DNA of 8,726 nt from Alphaproteobacteria bacterium (GCA_028816945.1 JAPPQG010000028.1:1-8726); one strand, 5' to 3'; shown: positions 1-6,121, counted from the stretch's first letter. A program made the numbers and translations. Notes: generated from the sequence alone by a model not told the origin.

Positions 1-141
1 GGCGTTTTGCATATGTTGAATCTCGTGCAAGCCGGCGGCAGGGTCGAAGAGCGGCCTTGTTATGATAGTTTCCGCCGTCAATTTCATTGTGGCACGGGGC
101 ATGCTTGGCAGGATGTAAAAAATAATGTCAATGGTCGACAA
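1..141 (-). CDS. Possible 5' end of an unidentified protein, cut by the window edge
   Basis: On the minus strand a frame is open from an in-frame stop (160-162) to the left edge. A TTG start at 139-141 has a good ribosome-binding sequence, AGAGGGG (147-153), 5 nt upstream. ATG codons at 100-102 and 85-87 are alternatives without a clear ribosome-binding site. From the TTG it gives 47 residues: a hydrophobic start (IDIIFYIL), then PSMPRATMKLTAETIITRPLF and a His-rich stretch, HEIQHM. The other two minus frames are interrupted. I do not recognise the family and assign no function. It would lie downstream of gshA on the same strand, separated by the AT-rich repeat array. The opposite strand is also open here, so the coding direction is not certain. 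The call rests on the ribosome-binding site and protein-like composition. Confidence 0.35.
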   Translation of the reverse strand, partial: MSTIDIIFYILPSMPRATMKLTAETIITRPLFDPAAGLHEIQHMQNA

Positions 142-186
142 ATTGACCCCTCTTTCAGCCTAACCCTTATCCGCCGCTTTGCGCCC

Positions 187-330
187 TTTTAATTATTATC
201 GCTTTTAGTTATAGCCTTTTTAATTATTATCGCTTTTAATTTAGTTATTATCGATTTTAATTTAATTATATCGCTTTTAATTTAATTATATCCCTTTTAA
301 TTTAGTATATCGCTTTTAATTATATTGAGA
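187..330. repeat. AT-rich degenerate tandem repeat array, about 8 units
   Basis: About eight head-to-tail units, each starting TTTTA and mostly ending in an ATCGC-like or GCC-like tail, begin near 187, 203, 217, 234, 255, 275, 295 and 314. Unit length is 14-21 bp. The best-conserved pair, 255-274 and 275-294, reads TTTTAATTTAATTATATCGC with one mismatch. Read on the minus strand, the direction of the flanking genes, the array contains three exact TATAAT hexamers (319-324, 285-290, 265-270) and many TAA triplets. It directly follows the gshA stop codon. It has no dyad symmetry and no unique spacers, so it is neither a CRISPR array nor a hairpin terminator. It may supply promoter-like sequence for the gene at the left edge, but no matching -35 element is evident. 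Confidence 0.8.
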
Positions 331-1761
331 TTAAAAAGCCATTTCCTCAAATATCGGGCTTATATCACTGCCCCATTCATTATGATATTTTTCTAATAAA
401 ATTTCAGCAGGACTGCGCCCATTTTCAACAATCTCACGCAAGGGTTGCAAAAACAGGCTTTCATCCATGCCTAGCTCATTTTGCTTGCCCCGCGCCATTA
501 AGCCTTGTTCAGCCAAAGCCAATACTGAGCGGGCAATATCTAATAAAGTGCCACCGCGAAAAGGGGTTGCAAGCCCTTTAACAGGTGCCGTGCAACGCAA
601 ATAATCACGCTCCGCCTGCGTCCAATCATTGATAAGGGCAGAGGTTTGTTTTTGCGTGTCGCTATCATATAAAAGGCCAACCCAAAAGGAGGGCAAAGCA
701 CAAAGTGTGCGCCAAGGCCCGCTATCAGCGCCGCGCATTTCAATAAACCGTTTGACGCGCGCCTCAGGGAATAAAGTCGTTAAATGATTTTGCCAATCCC
801 TAATGGTTGGCTTTTCACCGGGCAAGGCGGGCAATTCACCGTTTAGAAAATCACGGAAACTTTGCCCCAAAGCCTCAATATAATGGCCGTCGCGAATGAC
901 AAAATACATTGGCACATTTAAGGCGTAATCAACATATTCGGCAAAGCCAAAACCTTCATCAAAAACAAAAGGCAGCATGCCTGTGCGTTGATTATCTGTA
1001 TCGAGCCAATTAAGAGAGCGTTGCGATAAATTGCCTGTCGGCTTGCCATGTTTGAAAGGCGAATTGGCAAATAAAGCCGTTGCAAGCGGTTGCAGGGCTA
1101 ACCCAATGCGTAATTTTTCCACCATATCGGCTTCTGAGGAAAAATCGAGATTGACTTGCACCGTGCAGGATAAATACATCATATCCCAACCATAACGCCC
1201 ACATTTAGGCATATAATCATGCATAATCGCATAACGCTTTTTCGGCATATGGGGGGCAGAGTCTAACCCCCAAAGGGGCGAAAAGCCAAGCCCAAGATAG
1301 GCTTGCCCCAATTCATCGGCAATCGTGCGGACTTCTTCTAGGTGGCGATTGACTTCGTCACATGTTTGGTGAATGGTCGCAAGCGGCGCGCCGGAAAGTT
1401 CCAACTGCCCGCCCGGCTCCAAAGTGATTGAGCCGCCGCCTTTTTCTTGTGGGCGGTTTAATGCAATCAACTGTTCGCCATTTTCATATTCATAAATGCC
1501 CCGCCAACCAAAGCGCTTTAAGCCTTCTAGCATGGCACGAATCCCATAATCGCCTTCATAAGGCAGGGGGGTCAGTTTTTCTCGACAAAAGCCGAATTTT
1601 TCATGCTCTGTGCCAATGCGCCAAGCAGCTTGTGGCTTACAACCACCCGCCATCCACTCGGCTAATTGTGCGACATTCTCGACGACCGTCTCTGGCGCAG
1701 TCTCTGGCACAGTTTTTGGCACCGTCTCAGGGGATAATTTATTGCCTGTTTTATCAGCCAT
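331..1761 (-). CDS. gshA: Glutamate-cysteine ligase, plant/alphaproteobacterial type
   Basis: This enzyme joins L-glutamate and L-cysteine using ATP to give gamma-glutamylcysteine, the first step of cytoplasmic glutathione synthesis. The 476-residue product has the family's recognisable blocks: GTEHEKFGF (50-58), SITLEPGGQLELSGAP (111-126), HMPKKRYAIMHDYMP (171-185) and DMMYLSCTVQVNLDF (193-207), followed by an ANSPF block and a C-terminal half typical of the GCS2 group found in plants and alphaproteobacteria. The frame could start at 1851, but the ATG at 1759-1761 is preferred. It has AGGA 7 nt upstream, and the extra 30 residues would be repeat-derived and overlap rsmE. Residues 11-26 are a four-fold PETV-like repeat, a low-complexity addition ahead of the conserved domain. 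The gene lies 22 nt downstream of rsmE and is probably co-transcribed with it. Confidence 0.93.
   Translation of the reverse strand: MADKTGNKLSPETVPKTVPETAPETVVENVAQLAEWMAGGCKPQAAWRIGTEHEKFGFCREKLTPLPYEGDYGIRAMLEGLKRFGWRGIYEYENGEQLIALNRPQEKGGGSITLEPGGQLELSGAPLATIHQTCDEVNRHLEEVRTIADELGQAYLGLGFSPLWGLDSAPHMPKKRYAIMHDYMPKCGRYGWDMMYLSCTVQVNLDFSSEADMVEKLRIGLALQPLATALFANSPFKHGKPTGNLSQRSLNWLDTDNQRTGMLPFVFDEGFGFAEYVDYALNVPMYFVIRDGHYIEALGQSFRDFLNGELPALPGEKPTIRDWQNHLTTLFPEARVKRFIEMRGADSGPWRTLCALPSFWVGLLYDSDTQKQTSALINDWTQAERDYLRCTAPVKGLATPFRGGTLLDIARSVLALAEQGLMARGKQNELGMDESLFLQPLREIVENGRSPAEILLEKYHNEWGSDISPIFEEMAF
1684..1731 (-). repeat. Four 12-bp repeats in the gshA 5' end
   Basis: Four consecutive 12-bp units encode PETV, PKTV, PETA and PETV at gshA residues 11-26. 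The period is a multiple of three, so copy-number change would keep the reading frame. The repeat lies before the conserved catalytic domain and probably forms a disordered N-terminal tail. Confidence 0.8.
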
Positions 1762-1800
1762 GACTATTTCCTTTTGCTTCCCTTTACTGCCCTTTACTTT
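1762..1800 (-). promoter_or_regulatory. Purine-rich gshA leader with several Shine-Dalgarno-like motifs
   Basis: Read on the minus strand, a duplicated 10-bp unit (1780-1789 and 1790-1799, 9 of 10 identical) puts AAAGGG at 1790-1795 and 1780-1785. These are followed by AAAGGAA at 1768-1774. The last one is correctly placed, with AGGA 7 nt from the gshA ATG, and decides that start. The rsmE stop codon (1784-1786) lies inside the second 10-bp copy, so termination of rsmE and initiation of gshA are closely linked. The upstream AAAGGG copies could act as standby ribosome contacts, but that is inference. Confidence 0.55.
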
Positions 1801-2647
1801 CATTTGCTGATTCACTCTCATTTGCTGATTCACTTTCCTGCCAATCCCCAAAGAGCATTTGGCATGCTACCAACCCCGCAATAGCCGCTGTATCTGTCCG
1901 CAAAATACGCGGCCCTAGGCTTATGCGGCAGACATCACGCCTTGCTAATAATTGGTCGCGTTCGGCCTCATCAAACCCGCCTTCTGGGCCAATTAGCAAA
2001 GCGACGGGCTTGCCTTTTAATTTTGCTAATCCGTCAAGCCCTGCCCCCTTATGTGCGGATTCGTCACAAAATACAATCTGCCGTGCGGGTGCAACACTCT
2101 CCCATTGGTTAAGCAGGCCGATGAGATTTTGCGGGGCGGTAATTTCTGGCACTTGCAAAAGCCCGCATTGTTCGGCCGCCTCGACAGCATTGGCATGCAG
2201 GCGCGCAAGATTAACGCGCCTGTGCCGTCCCCCCTGTGTGCGCTTGGTGATAATGGGGAGCAGTTTTGCAACGCCCATTTCTGTTGCCTTTTGGATGATA
2301 AAATCAATCCGCGCATTTTTAATAAGCGCAAAAATAAGCCATAAATCTGGCAAATTTGTTTGTGGGCGGGTTTGGTGGCGCAGAAAAAGCCGCGCCTGTT
2401 TTTTGCTTAATGTTTCAATTTCAGCCTGCCATTCGCCATCGCGGCCATTAAAAACTAAAATCTGATCGCCTTTGGCACAGCGCATCACACGGCGCAAATA
2501 ATGTGTCTGGTCACCATTGAGCGGACAGGCCATATTTTGCTTAAATGCCATATCCATATAAAGGCGGATTTTCCTATCATCGCAAACGGCGGCTTGCTTT
2601 TTTGATGATTTTTTATTGGCCGTTTCAAATGCCATGCTCTGCCCCAT
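1784..2647 (-). CDS. rsmE: 16S rRNA (uracil1498-N3)-methyltransferase RsmE
   Basis: RsmE is a SPOUT-class methyltransferase that transfers a methyl group from S-adenosylmethionine to N3 of U1498 in 16S rRNA within the 30S subunit. The 287-residue frame shows the N-terminal PUA-like part starting at KIRLYMD (26-32) with HYLRRVMR (49-56). It then has KATEMGV (120-126) and EAAEQ (156-160), and the SAM-binding knot motifs LLIGPEGGF (217-225) and SLGPRILRTDTA (243-254). Family members are usually about 240-250 residues. This one is longer at both ends, with about 25 extra residues before KIRLY and a repetitive tail (SESANE twice, near 272-283). Starts at 2647 and 2635 are both possible. ATGs further in would remove the conserved KIRLY start. 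No strong ribosome-binding site separates the two upstream options. Confidence 0.92.
   Translation of the reverse strand: MGQSMAFETANKKSSKKQAAVCDDRKIRLYMDMAFKQNMACPLNGDQTHYLRRVMRCAKGDQILVFNGRDGEWQAEIETLSKKQARLFLRHQTRPQTNLPDLWLIFALIKNARIDFIIQKATEMGVAKLLPIITKRTQGGRHRRVNLARLHANAVEAAEQCGLLQVPEITAPQNLIGLLNQWESVAPARQIVFCDESAHKGAGLDGLAKLKGKPVALLIGPEGGFDEAERDQLLARRDVCRISLGPRILRTDTAAIAGLVACQMLFGDWQESESANESESANESKGQ
1801..1836 (-). repeat. Tandem 18-bp duplication in the rsmE 3' end
   Basis: CATTTGCTGATTCACTCT (1801-1818) is followed at once by CATTTGCTGATTCACTTT (1819-1836), 17 of 18 identical. In rsmE it encodes a duplicated six-residue SESANE-type tail. It is in frame and lies past the conserved methyltransferase domain, so it is probably tolerated as a disordered C-terminus. 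Confidence 0.85.
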
Positions 2648-2720
2648 ATGCTAGCGGTTTAATTATGCCTAATTTACCGCTTATCTTGTGATTCGTCTTA
2701 TCATAATTGGCTTTATTGCA

Positions 2721-2808
2721 TTTTCTAGCCTTTTTTGCCCTTTTTCTTGCTCTTTGCCTATTCTTTCTGGCTCTTTTTATATTCTTTTTGGCCTTTTCTT
2801 GCTCTTTT
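2721..2808. repeat. Pyrimidine-rich degenerate repeat in the rsmE-ubiA gap
   Basis: The plus strand is nearly all T/C with regular GCC or GGC punctuation. The 14-mer TTTTCTTGCTCTTT occurs at 2742-2755 and again at 2794-2807. TATTCTTTCTGGC (2759-2771) recurs as TATTCTTTTTGGC (2780-2792), a 21-bp period. Read on the minus strand it is purine-rich and would form part of the rsmE leader if transcription starts upstream. A 72-codon Lys/Arg-rich frame runs through it on the minus strand, but its composition follows from the repeat and it has no ribosome-binding site. I annotate the stretch as repeat rather than gene. Confidence 0.65.
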
Positions 2809-2840
2809 GACGCAAAATCTTTATATTCGCCCCACGCATT

Positions 2841-2868
2841 CATATGTTTGACGACATATGTTTGATGA
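2841..2868. repeat. Tandem 14-bp duplication upstream of ubiA
   Basis: CATATGTTTGACGA (2841-2854) is followed directly by CATATGTTTGATGA (2855-2868), 13 of 14 identical. The first copy carries the TTGACG proposed as the ubiA -35 element. The second copy fills most of the spacer before the proposed -10. Confidence 0.85.
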
Positions 2869-2876
2869 CGGATAAA
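2848..2876 (+). promoter_or_regulatory. Candidate sigma-70-type promoter for ubiA
   Basis: TTGACG (2848-2853, 5 of 6 matches to TTGACA) and GATAAA (2871-2876, 4 of 6 matches to TATAAT) are separated by 17 nt. Transcription would start near 2883 and give a leader of about 30 nt before the ubiA ATG. The -10 is weak and the site is embedded in a tandem duplication, so this is a prediction from spacing and consensus only. Confidence 0.4.
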
Positions 2877-2883
2877 TTCTTTA

Positions 2884-2915
2884 ATTGCAGCTAGACCTTA
2901 TTGCAGATAGATTAT
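2884..2915 (+). repeat. Imperfect 16-bp duplication at the ubiA start
   Basis: ATTGCAGCTAGACCTT (2884-2899) and ATTGCAGATAGATTAT (2900-2915) are adjacent and share 12 of 16 bases. The second copy runs into the ubiA ATG at 2914-2916. It contains the 10-mer GCAGATAGAT (2903-2912), which also occurs exactly at the pmbA start (3951-3960). Neither copy is a normal Shine-Dalgarno sequence. Confidence 0.6.
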
Positions 2916-3828
2916 GCCAAATGAAACATTTGCAAATATTACCCTTATGGGCGGGCTAGGACGCATGATAGCAAAGCGGTTGCACCCTTATATACGCATC
3001 GCGCGGTTTGATAACCCGATTGGCTCATGGTTATTATTTTGGCCTTGTGCTTGGGGGTTGAGCCTTGCATCCGTGCAGGCGCAAATATGGCCATCTTTTT
3101 ATCTGCTTAGCCTATTTGGGCTAGGTGCGGTTATAATGCGTGGCGCGGGCTGTGTTTATAATGATTTGATTGACCGCAATTTTGACGGGCAAGTGGCGCG
3201 CACAAAAAACCGCCCTTTGCCGTCTGGCCAAATAAGCGTTTTGCATGCGTGGCTATTTTTATGCACGCTTTGCGCGATTGGTTTTATTATTCTCATACAA
3301 TTTGACATTGCAACCATCGCGCTGGGTTTTATGTCGCTTGCTTTGGTTGCCATTTACCCTTTTATGAAACGCATTACTTGGTGGCCGCAATTTTTTCTAG
3401 GTCTTGCTTTTAATTGGGGCGCACTTATGGGCTATGCCGCCCATTGGGGCGATATATCTATGGGTGCGATTATGCTCTATATTGGCGGGATTTTTTGGAC
3501 AATGGGCTATGATACAATTTACGCACACCAAGACAAAGAAGATGACGCCATATTGGGTATTAAATCATCGGCGCGCAGACTAGGGCAGCATTCGCCAATC
3601 GCCCTATATGTTTTTTATACCCTCACCCTATTTTGCTGTGGATTAGCAATTTGGGACGGCGCATTAGGTGCTTATAGTTGGCTAGGGCTTGCCGCCGCAG
3701 GCGGGCATCTTTTTTGGCAAATTAGGCGGTTGGATATTGATAATAGTGCTTTATGCTTGCGGCTTTTCAAAAGCAATCGCGAATTTGGCTTTCTGCTCTG
3801 GCTCGCTATTCTTGTCGGCTTGTTTTAG
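2914..3828 (+). CDS. ubiA: 4-hydroxybenzoate polyprenyltransferase UbiA
   Basis: UbiA attaches a polyprenyl chain to 4-hydroxybenzoate, an early step in ubiquinone synthesis at the cytoplasmic membrane. The 304-residue product is a multi-spanning membrane protein with the two Asp-rich motifs that bind Mg-diphosphate: NDLIDRNFD (83-91) and, in the second half, D200 with DKEDD (207-211). RFDNPIGSWLLFWPCAWG (31-48) and the KNRPLPSG loop (98-105) are also typical of bacterial UbiA. Length is usual for the family. The start at 2914 is the longest ATG frame but lacks a good ribosome-binding site. ATGs at 2947 and 2965 would also keep the conserved region. It is divergent from rsmE and is first in the plus-strand series. 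Confidence 0.93.
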   Translation: MPNETFANITLMGGLGRMIAKRLHPYIRIARFDNPIGSWLLFWPCAWGLSLASVQAQIWPSFYLLSLFGLGAVIMRGAGCVYNDLIDRNFDGQVARTKNRPLPSGQISVLHAWLFLCTLCAIGFIILIQFDIATIALGFMSLALVAIYPFMKRITWWPQFFLGLAFNWGALMGYAAHWGDISMGAIMLYIGGIFWTMGYDTIYAHQDKEDDAILGIKSSARRLGQHSPIALYVFYTLTLFCCGLAIWDGALGAYSWLGLAAAGGHLFWQIRRLDIDNSALCLRLFKSNREFGFLLWLAILVGLF

Positions 3829-3897
3829 GCTTGTTAGTTTGTTTTAGGATTGGCGGTTTGTTTTAAGATTTTACAATAGGCTTGTTTTAAGATTTTG
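3817..3897 (+). repeat. Repeats of the ubiA 3' end extending into the gap
   Basis: The last ubiA codons with the stop, GGCTTGTTTTAG, match a unit that recurs downstream. Copies lie at about 3817-3829, 3838-3851 (TTTGTTTTAGGATT), 3855-3872 (GGTTTGTTTTAAGATTTT) and 3879-3896 (GGCTTGTTTTAAGATTTT). The last two differ at one position. The array therefore looks like repeated duplication of the gene's tail, including its stop codon. There is no dyad symmetry, so it is not a hairpin terminator. Confidence 0.7.
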
Positions 3898-3924
3898 CAA
3901 CATATGTAAATATAAAAATATAAT
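3895..3924 (+). promoter_or_regulatory. Candidate promoter for pmbA
   Basis: TTGCAA (3895-3900, 4 of 6 matches) and an exact TATAAT (3919-3924) are 18 nt apart in a very AT-rich stretch. A second TATAAT lies at 3932-3937 without a matching -35. The start site would leave a leader of roughly 25-30 nt before the pmbA ATG. In a sequence this AT-rich, a chance TATAAT is common, so confidence is limited. Confidence 0.35.
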
Positions 3925-3958
3925 ATGTAACTATAATAAATGAATCGATAGCAGATAG

Positions 3959-5311
3959 ATGAAAGCAACGAATAATATAGATAGCCAATTTGACCTTGCC
4001 GAACAGGCGATTGCGCATATGCGCGCGTTTGGCGCAGATTGTGCCGATGTGTTGGTGAGCCAATCTGTTTCGCTTGGCGCAACATGTCGGCTGGGACAAA
4101 TGGAAGAGGTTGAGCGTGCGGAGGCAAAAGATATGGGCTTGCGCGCCCTCATTGGCAAAAAACAAGCCTTTGTATCAGGCTCTGGCCTGCAAACAGGCGA
4201 TATTGAAAAACTTGCCGAACGGGTTGTTGCGATGGCGCAAAAAGCACCCGAAGACCCGTTTTGCGGTTTGGCCGATGAGAAACTATTAGCAACACAAATT
4301 GCTGAACTAGACTTAAATGACATAAATGAGCCAAGCACAAGCCAATTACAAGCCTATGCTTTGGAGGCCGAAGACACAGCGCGCGCCATAAAAGACATTA
4401 CCAATTCCGAAGGCGCAGGCGCAAATTGGGGGCGTAGCACAACAAGCCTTGTAACCTCGCACGGCTTTGCCGCCCATTATACAGCCTCCTCTTGGTCGCT
4501 TTATTGCATTGTCTTAGCTGGCACAGACGATAAAATGGAGCGCGATTATGCAAGCCACGCCACCCGTCATTTTGAGGATTTAGATAAGCCCGCCACGATT
4601 GGCACACAGGCAGCAGAACGCACATTAAAACGGCTTAACCCGCGCAAACCTGAAACAACAAAAGCACCTGTCATGTACGCACCGCGCGTCTCAGCAAGCT
4701 TATTAAAGCATTTTGCCGCCGCGATTTCTGGAAGTGCTGTGGCACGGGGAACAAGTTTCCTAAAAGATGCGATGGGGCAGAAAATTATGCCCGACAATAT
4801 ACAAATTATTGACGACCCATTGCGACAGCGCGGCTTGCGCTCAGCCGCATTTGACGGCGAAGGGCTAGCCGCCGAAAAACTCATATTGGTTAAAGACGGT
4901 ATATTGCAAGCTTGGCTGTTAGAAAGTGCAAGCGCGAAACAATTAGGCTTGACAAGTAATGGCCGCGCAAGTCGTGGCACAGCAAGCCCGCCTCACCCAT
5001 CCGCAACAAACCTCTACATACAGGCAGGAGAAAAATCGCCCGCCCAGCTGATGCAAGAGATGGGAACAGGGCTTTATGTCAATGAACTAATTGGCATGGG
5101 CGTCAATGGTGTGACAGGCGATTATAGCCGCGGCGCAACAGGCTATTGGATTGAAAATGGCCGTTTGGCCTATCCTGTAAGCGAATTGACGATTGCAAGC
5201 AATTTAAGCCCTATGTTTGCCAATCTTACAGCCGCCAATGATTTAACATTCCGCTATGGTGTGAATGCACCAAGCCTATTGATTGAAGAGATGACGATTG
5301 CTGGACTCTGA
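3959..5311 (+). CDS. pmbA: TldE/PmbA-family metallopeptidase subunit
   Basis: PmbA (TldE) pairs with TldD to form a heterodimeric zinc peptidase. In enterobacteria this matures microcin B17 and degrades CcdA; in most bacteria its natural substrate is unknown. The 450-residue product has the family layout: an N-terminal domain with GLRALIGKKQAFVSGSG (60-76), then NSEGA (149-153), RSAAFDGEG (294-302), GLTSNGRASRG (330-340) and the C-terminal block NGVTGDYSRGATGYWIENG (383-401) with PVSELTIASNL (406-416). The HExxxH zinc motif of TldD is absent, which fits the TldE/PmbA partner. No tldD is visible in the window. The ATG at 3959 has no Shine-Dalgarno sequence and is preceded by GCAGATAGAT, as at ubiA. 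The 3' end overlaps the next gene by 14 nt. Confidence 0.92.
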   Translation: MKATNNIDSQFDLAEQAIAHMRAFGADCADVLVSQSVSLGATCRLGQMEEVERAEAKDMGLRALIGKKQAFVSGSGLQTGDIEKLAERVVAMAQKAPEDPFCGLADEKLLATQIAELDLNDINEPSTSQLQAYALEAEDTARAIKDITNSEGAGANWGRSTTSLVTSHGFAAHYTASSWSLYCIVLAGTDDKMERDYASHATRHFEDLDKPATIGTQAAERTLKRLNPRKPETTKAPVMYAPRVSASLLKHFAAAISGSAVARGTSFLKDAMGQKIMPDNIQIIDDPLRQRGLRSAAFDGEGLAAEKLILVKDGILQAWLLESASAKQLGLTSNGRASRGTASPPHPSATNLYIQAGEKSPAQLMQEMGTGLYVNELIGMGVNGVTGDYSRGATGYWIENGRLAYPVSELTIASNLSPMFANLTAANDLTFRYGVNAPSLLIEEMTIAGL

Positions 5312-6110
5312 CATAAAAAAAACAGAACAGGCAGATTATGAATTGCTCTGTACGACTGTGCAGGAAGCAGGCGCGGTGGCGATGCAATTTTTCGGCAAAA
5401 ACCCTAAACGCTGGCAAAAAGCAGATAAACAGCCGGTGAGCGAAGCCGATATTGCGGTGAATGATTTTTTGGCAAAAAAATTGCGCCCTGCCCGCCCTGA
5501 TTATGGTTGGCTATCGGAAGAAAATGAAGATGATTTAAGCCGCCTGACTTGCCAATATGTTTGGCTAGTCGACCCGATTGACGGCACGCGGGCTTTTTTA
5601 CAGGGCAAGCCTGAATTTACCATTTCCGTCGCCCTTGTTGAAAAGGGACGGCCTATTTTGGGCGCGATTTATAATCCCGCGCAAAATGCTTTTTTTCATG
5701 CGGCACGCGGGCAAGGGACAAAATATAACGGGCAGACAGCCACTATCTCAAAACGAACAGAGTTAGAAAATTGCCATATGTGCGCCTATGCGCCTACTTT
5801 TGCAAACCCCGCATGGCCGCAAAAATGGCCGCCTATGCAGGTGCAAAACCCCAATTCGGTCGCCTATCGGCTTGCTTTGGTTGCCAATGGCACATTTGAT
5901 GCGATGATGTCGTTAAACAGCAAGCATGATTGGGATATTGCCGCGGGCGATTTGCTTATCCATGAAGCAGGCGGGCGCATGCAGGATGCTGATAGACGCC
6001 ACCTCATTTATAATCGGCAAGACACGCTCCATAGTCGCTTTGTTGCTGCCACACCCACCCTTGCCGATGAATTAGCAAAACGAATTAAACAGCGTTTTTC
6101 ATTTTCATAA
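5298..6110 (+). CDS. Inositol monophosphatase family protein, probably CysQ-like 3'(2'),5'-bisphosphate nucleotidase
   Basis: This is a Mg-dependent, Li-sensitive-type phosphatase of the IMPase fold. Metal ligands and active-site motifs are visible: KADKQPVSEAD (41-51), SEEN (73-76), DPIDGT (92-97) and HDWDIAAGDLLIHEAGG (210-226). The 270-residue length is normal. The substrate cannot be fixed from the motifs. Likely choices are 3'-phosphoadenosine 5'-phosphate (CysQ role), inositol phosphate or histidinol phosphate. The alphaproteobacterial gene next to pmbA is usually called CysQ-like, so I leave the symbol blank. The start is a TTG at 5298, inside the end of pmbA, with GAAGAG (5285-5290) 7 nt upstream. 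No ATG in this frame is suitable before the first conserved helix. The 14-nt overlap implies translational coupling to pmbA. Confidence 0.88.
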   Translation: MLDSDIKKTEQADYELLCTTVQEAGAVAMQFFGKNPKRWQKADKQPVSEADIAVNDFLAKKLRPARPDYGWLSEENEDDLSRLTCQYVWLVDPIDGTRAFLQGKPEFTISVALVEKGRPILGAIYNPAQNAFFHAARGQGTKYNGQTATISKRTELENCHMCAYAPTFANPAWPQKWPPMQVQNPNSVAYRLALVANGTFDAMMSLNSKHDWDIAAGDLLIHEAGGRMQDADRRHLIYNRQDTLHSRFVAATPTLADELAKRIKQRFSFS

Positions 6111-6121
6111 ATTGCAAGCTA

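Noticed and set aside
7..192. Plus-strand frame of 61 codons at the left edge
   Set aside because: It lacks a ribosome-binding site at its ATG, runs antisense to the better-supported minus-strand frame, and its product has unconvincing composition (Cys, His and Arg rich) with no recognised motif. It ends inside the first AT-rich repeat unit.
187..330. CRISPR array
   Set aside because: The units are only 14-21 bp, degenerate and head-to-tail, with no unique spacers, no conserved repeat of 23 bp or more and no cas gene nearby.
1923..2465. 180-codon plus-strand frame
   Set aside because: It is entirely antisense to rsmE, whose family motifs are clear. The product is rich in Ser, Arg and Cys with no domain pattern, as expected of a shadow frame.
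2625..2843. 72-codon Lys/Arg-rich minus-strand gene
   Set aside because: Its core is the literal translation of a degenerate purine-rich repeat, there is no ribosome-binding site, and it overlaps the rsmE start by 23 nt. Kept only as a repeat observation.
3829..3958. Rho-independent terminator after ubiA
   Set aside because: T-rich runs are present, but I found no GC-rich inverted repeat before them. The runs belong to direct repeats.
3931..4338. 135-codon minus-strand frame opposite the pmbA start
   Set aside because: It is antisense to the conserved N-terminal domain of PmbA, has Ser/Ala/Cys-rich shadow composition and no start signals.
4567..4980. 137-codon minus-strand frame inside pmbA
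   Set aside because: Antisense to conserved PmbA sequence, with no ribosome-binding site or recognisable motif.
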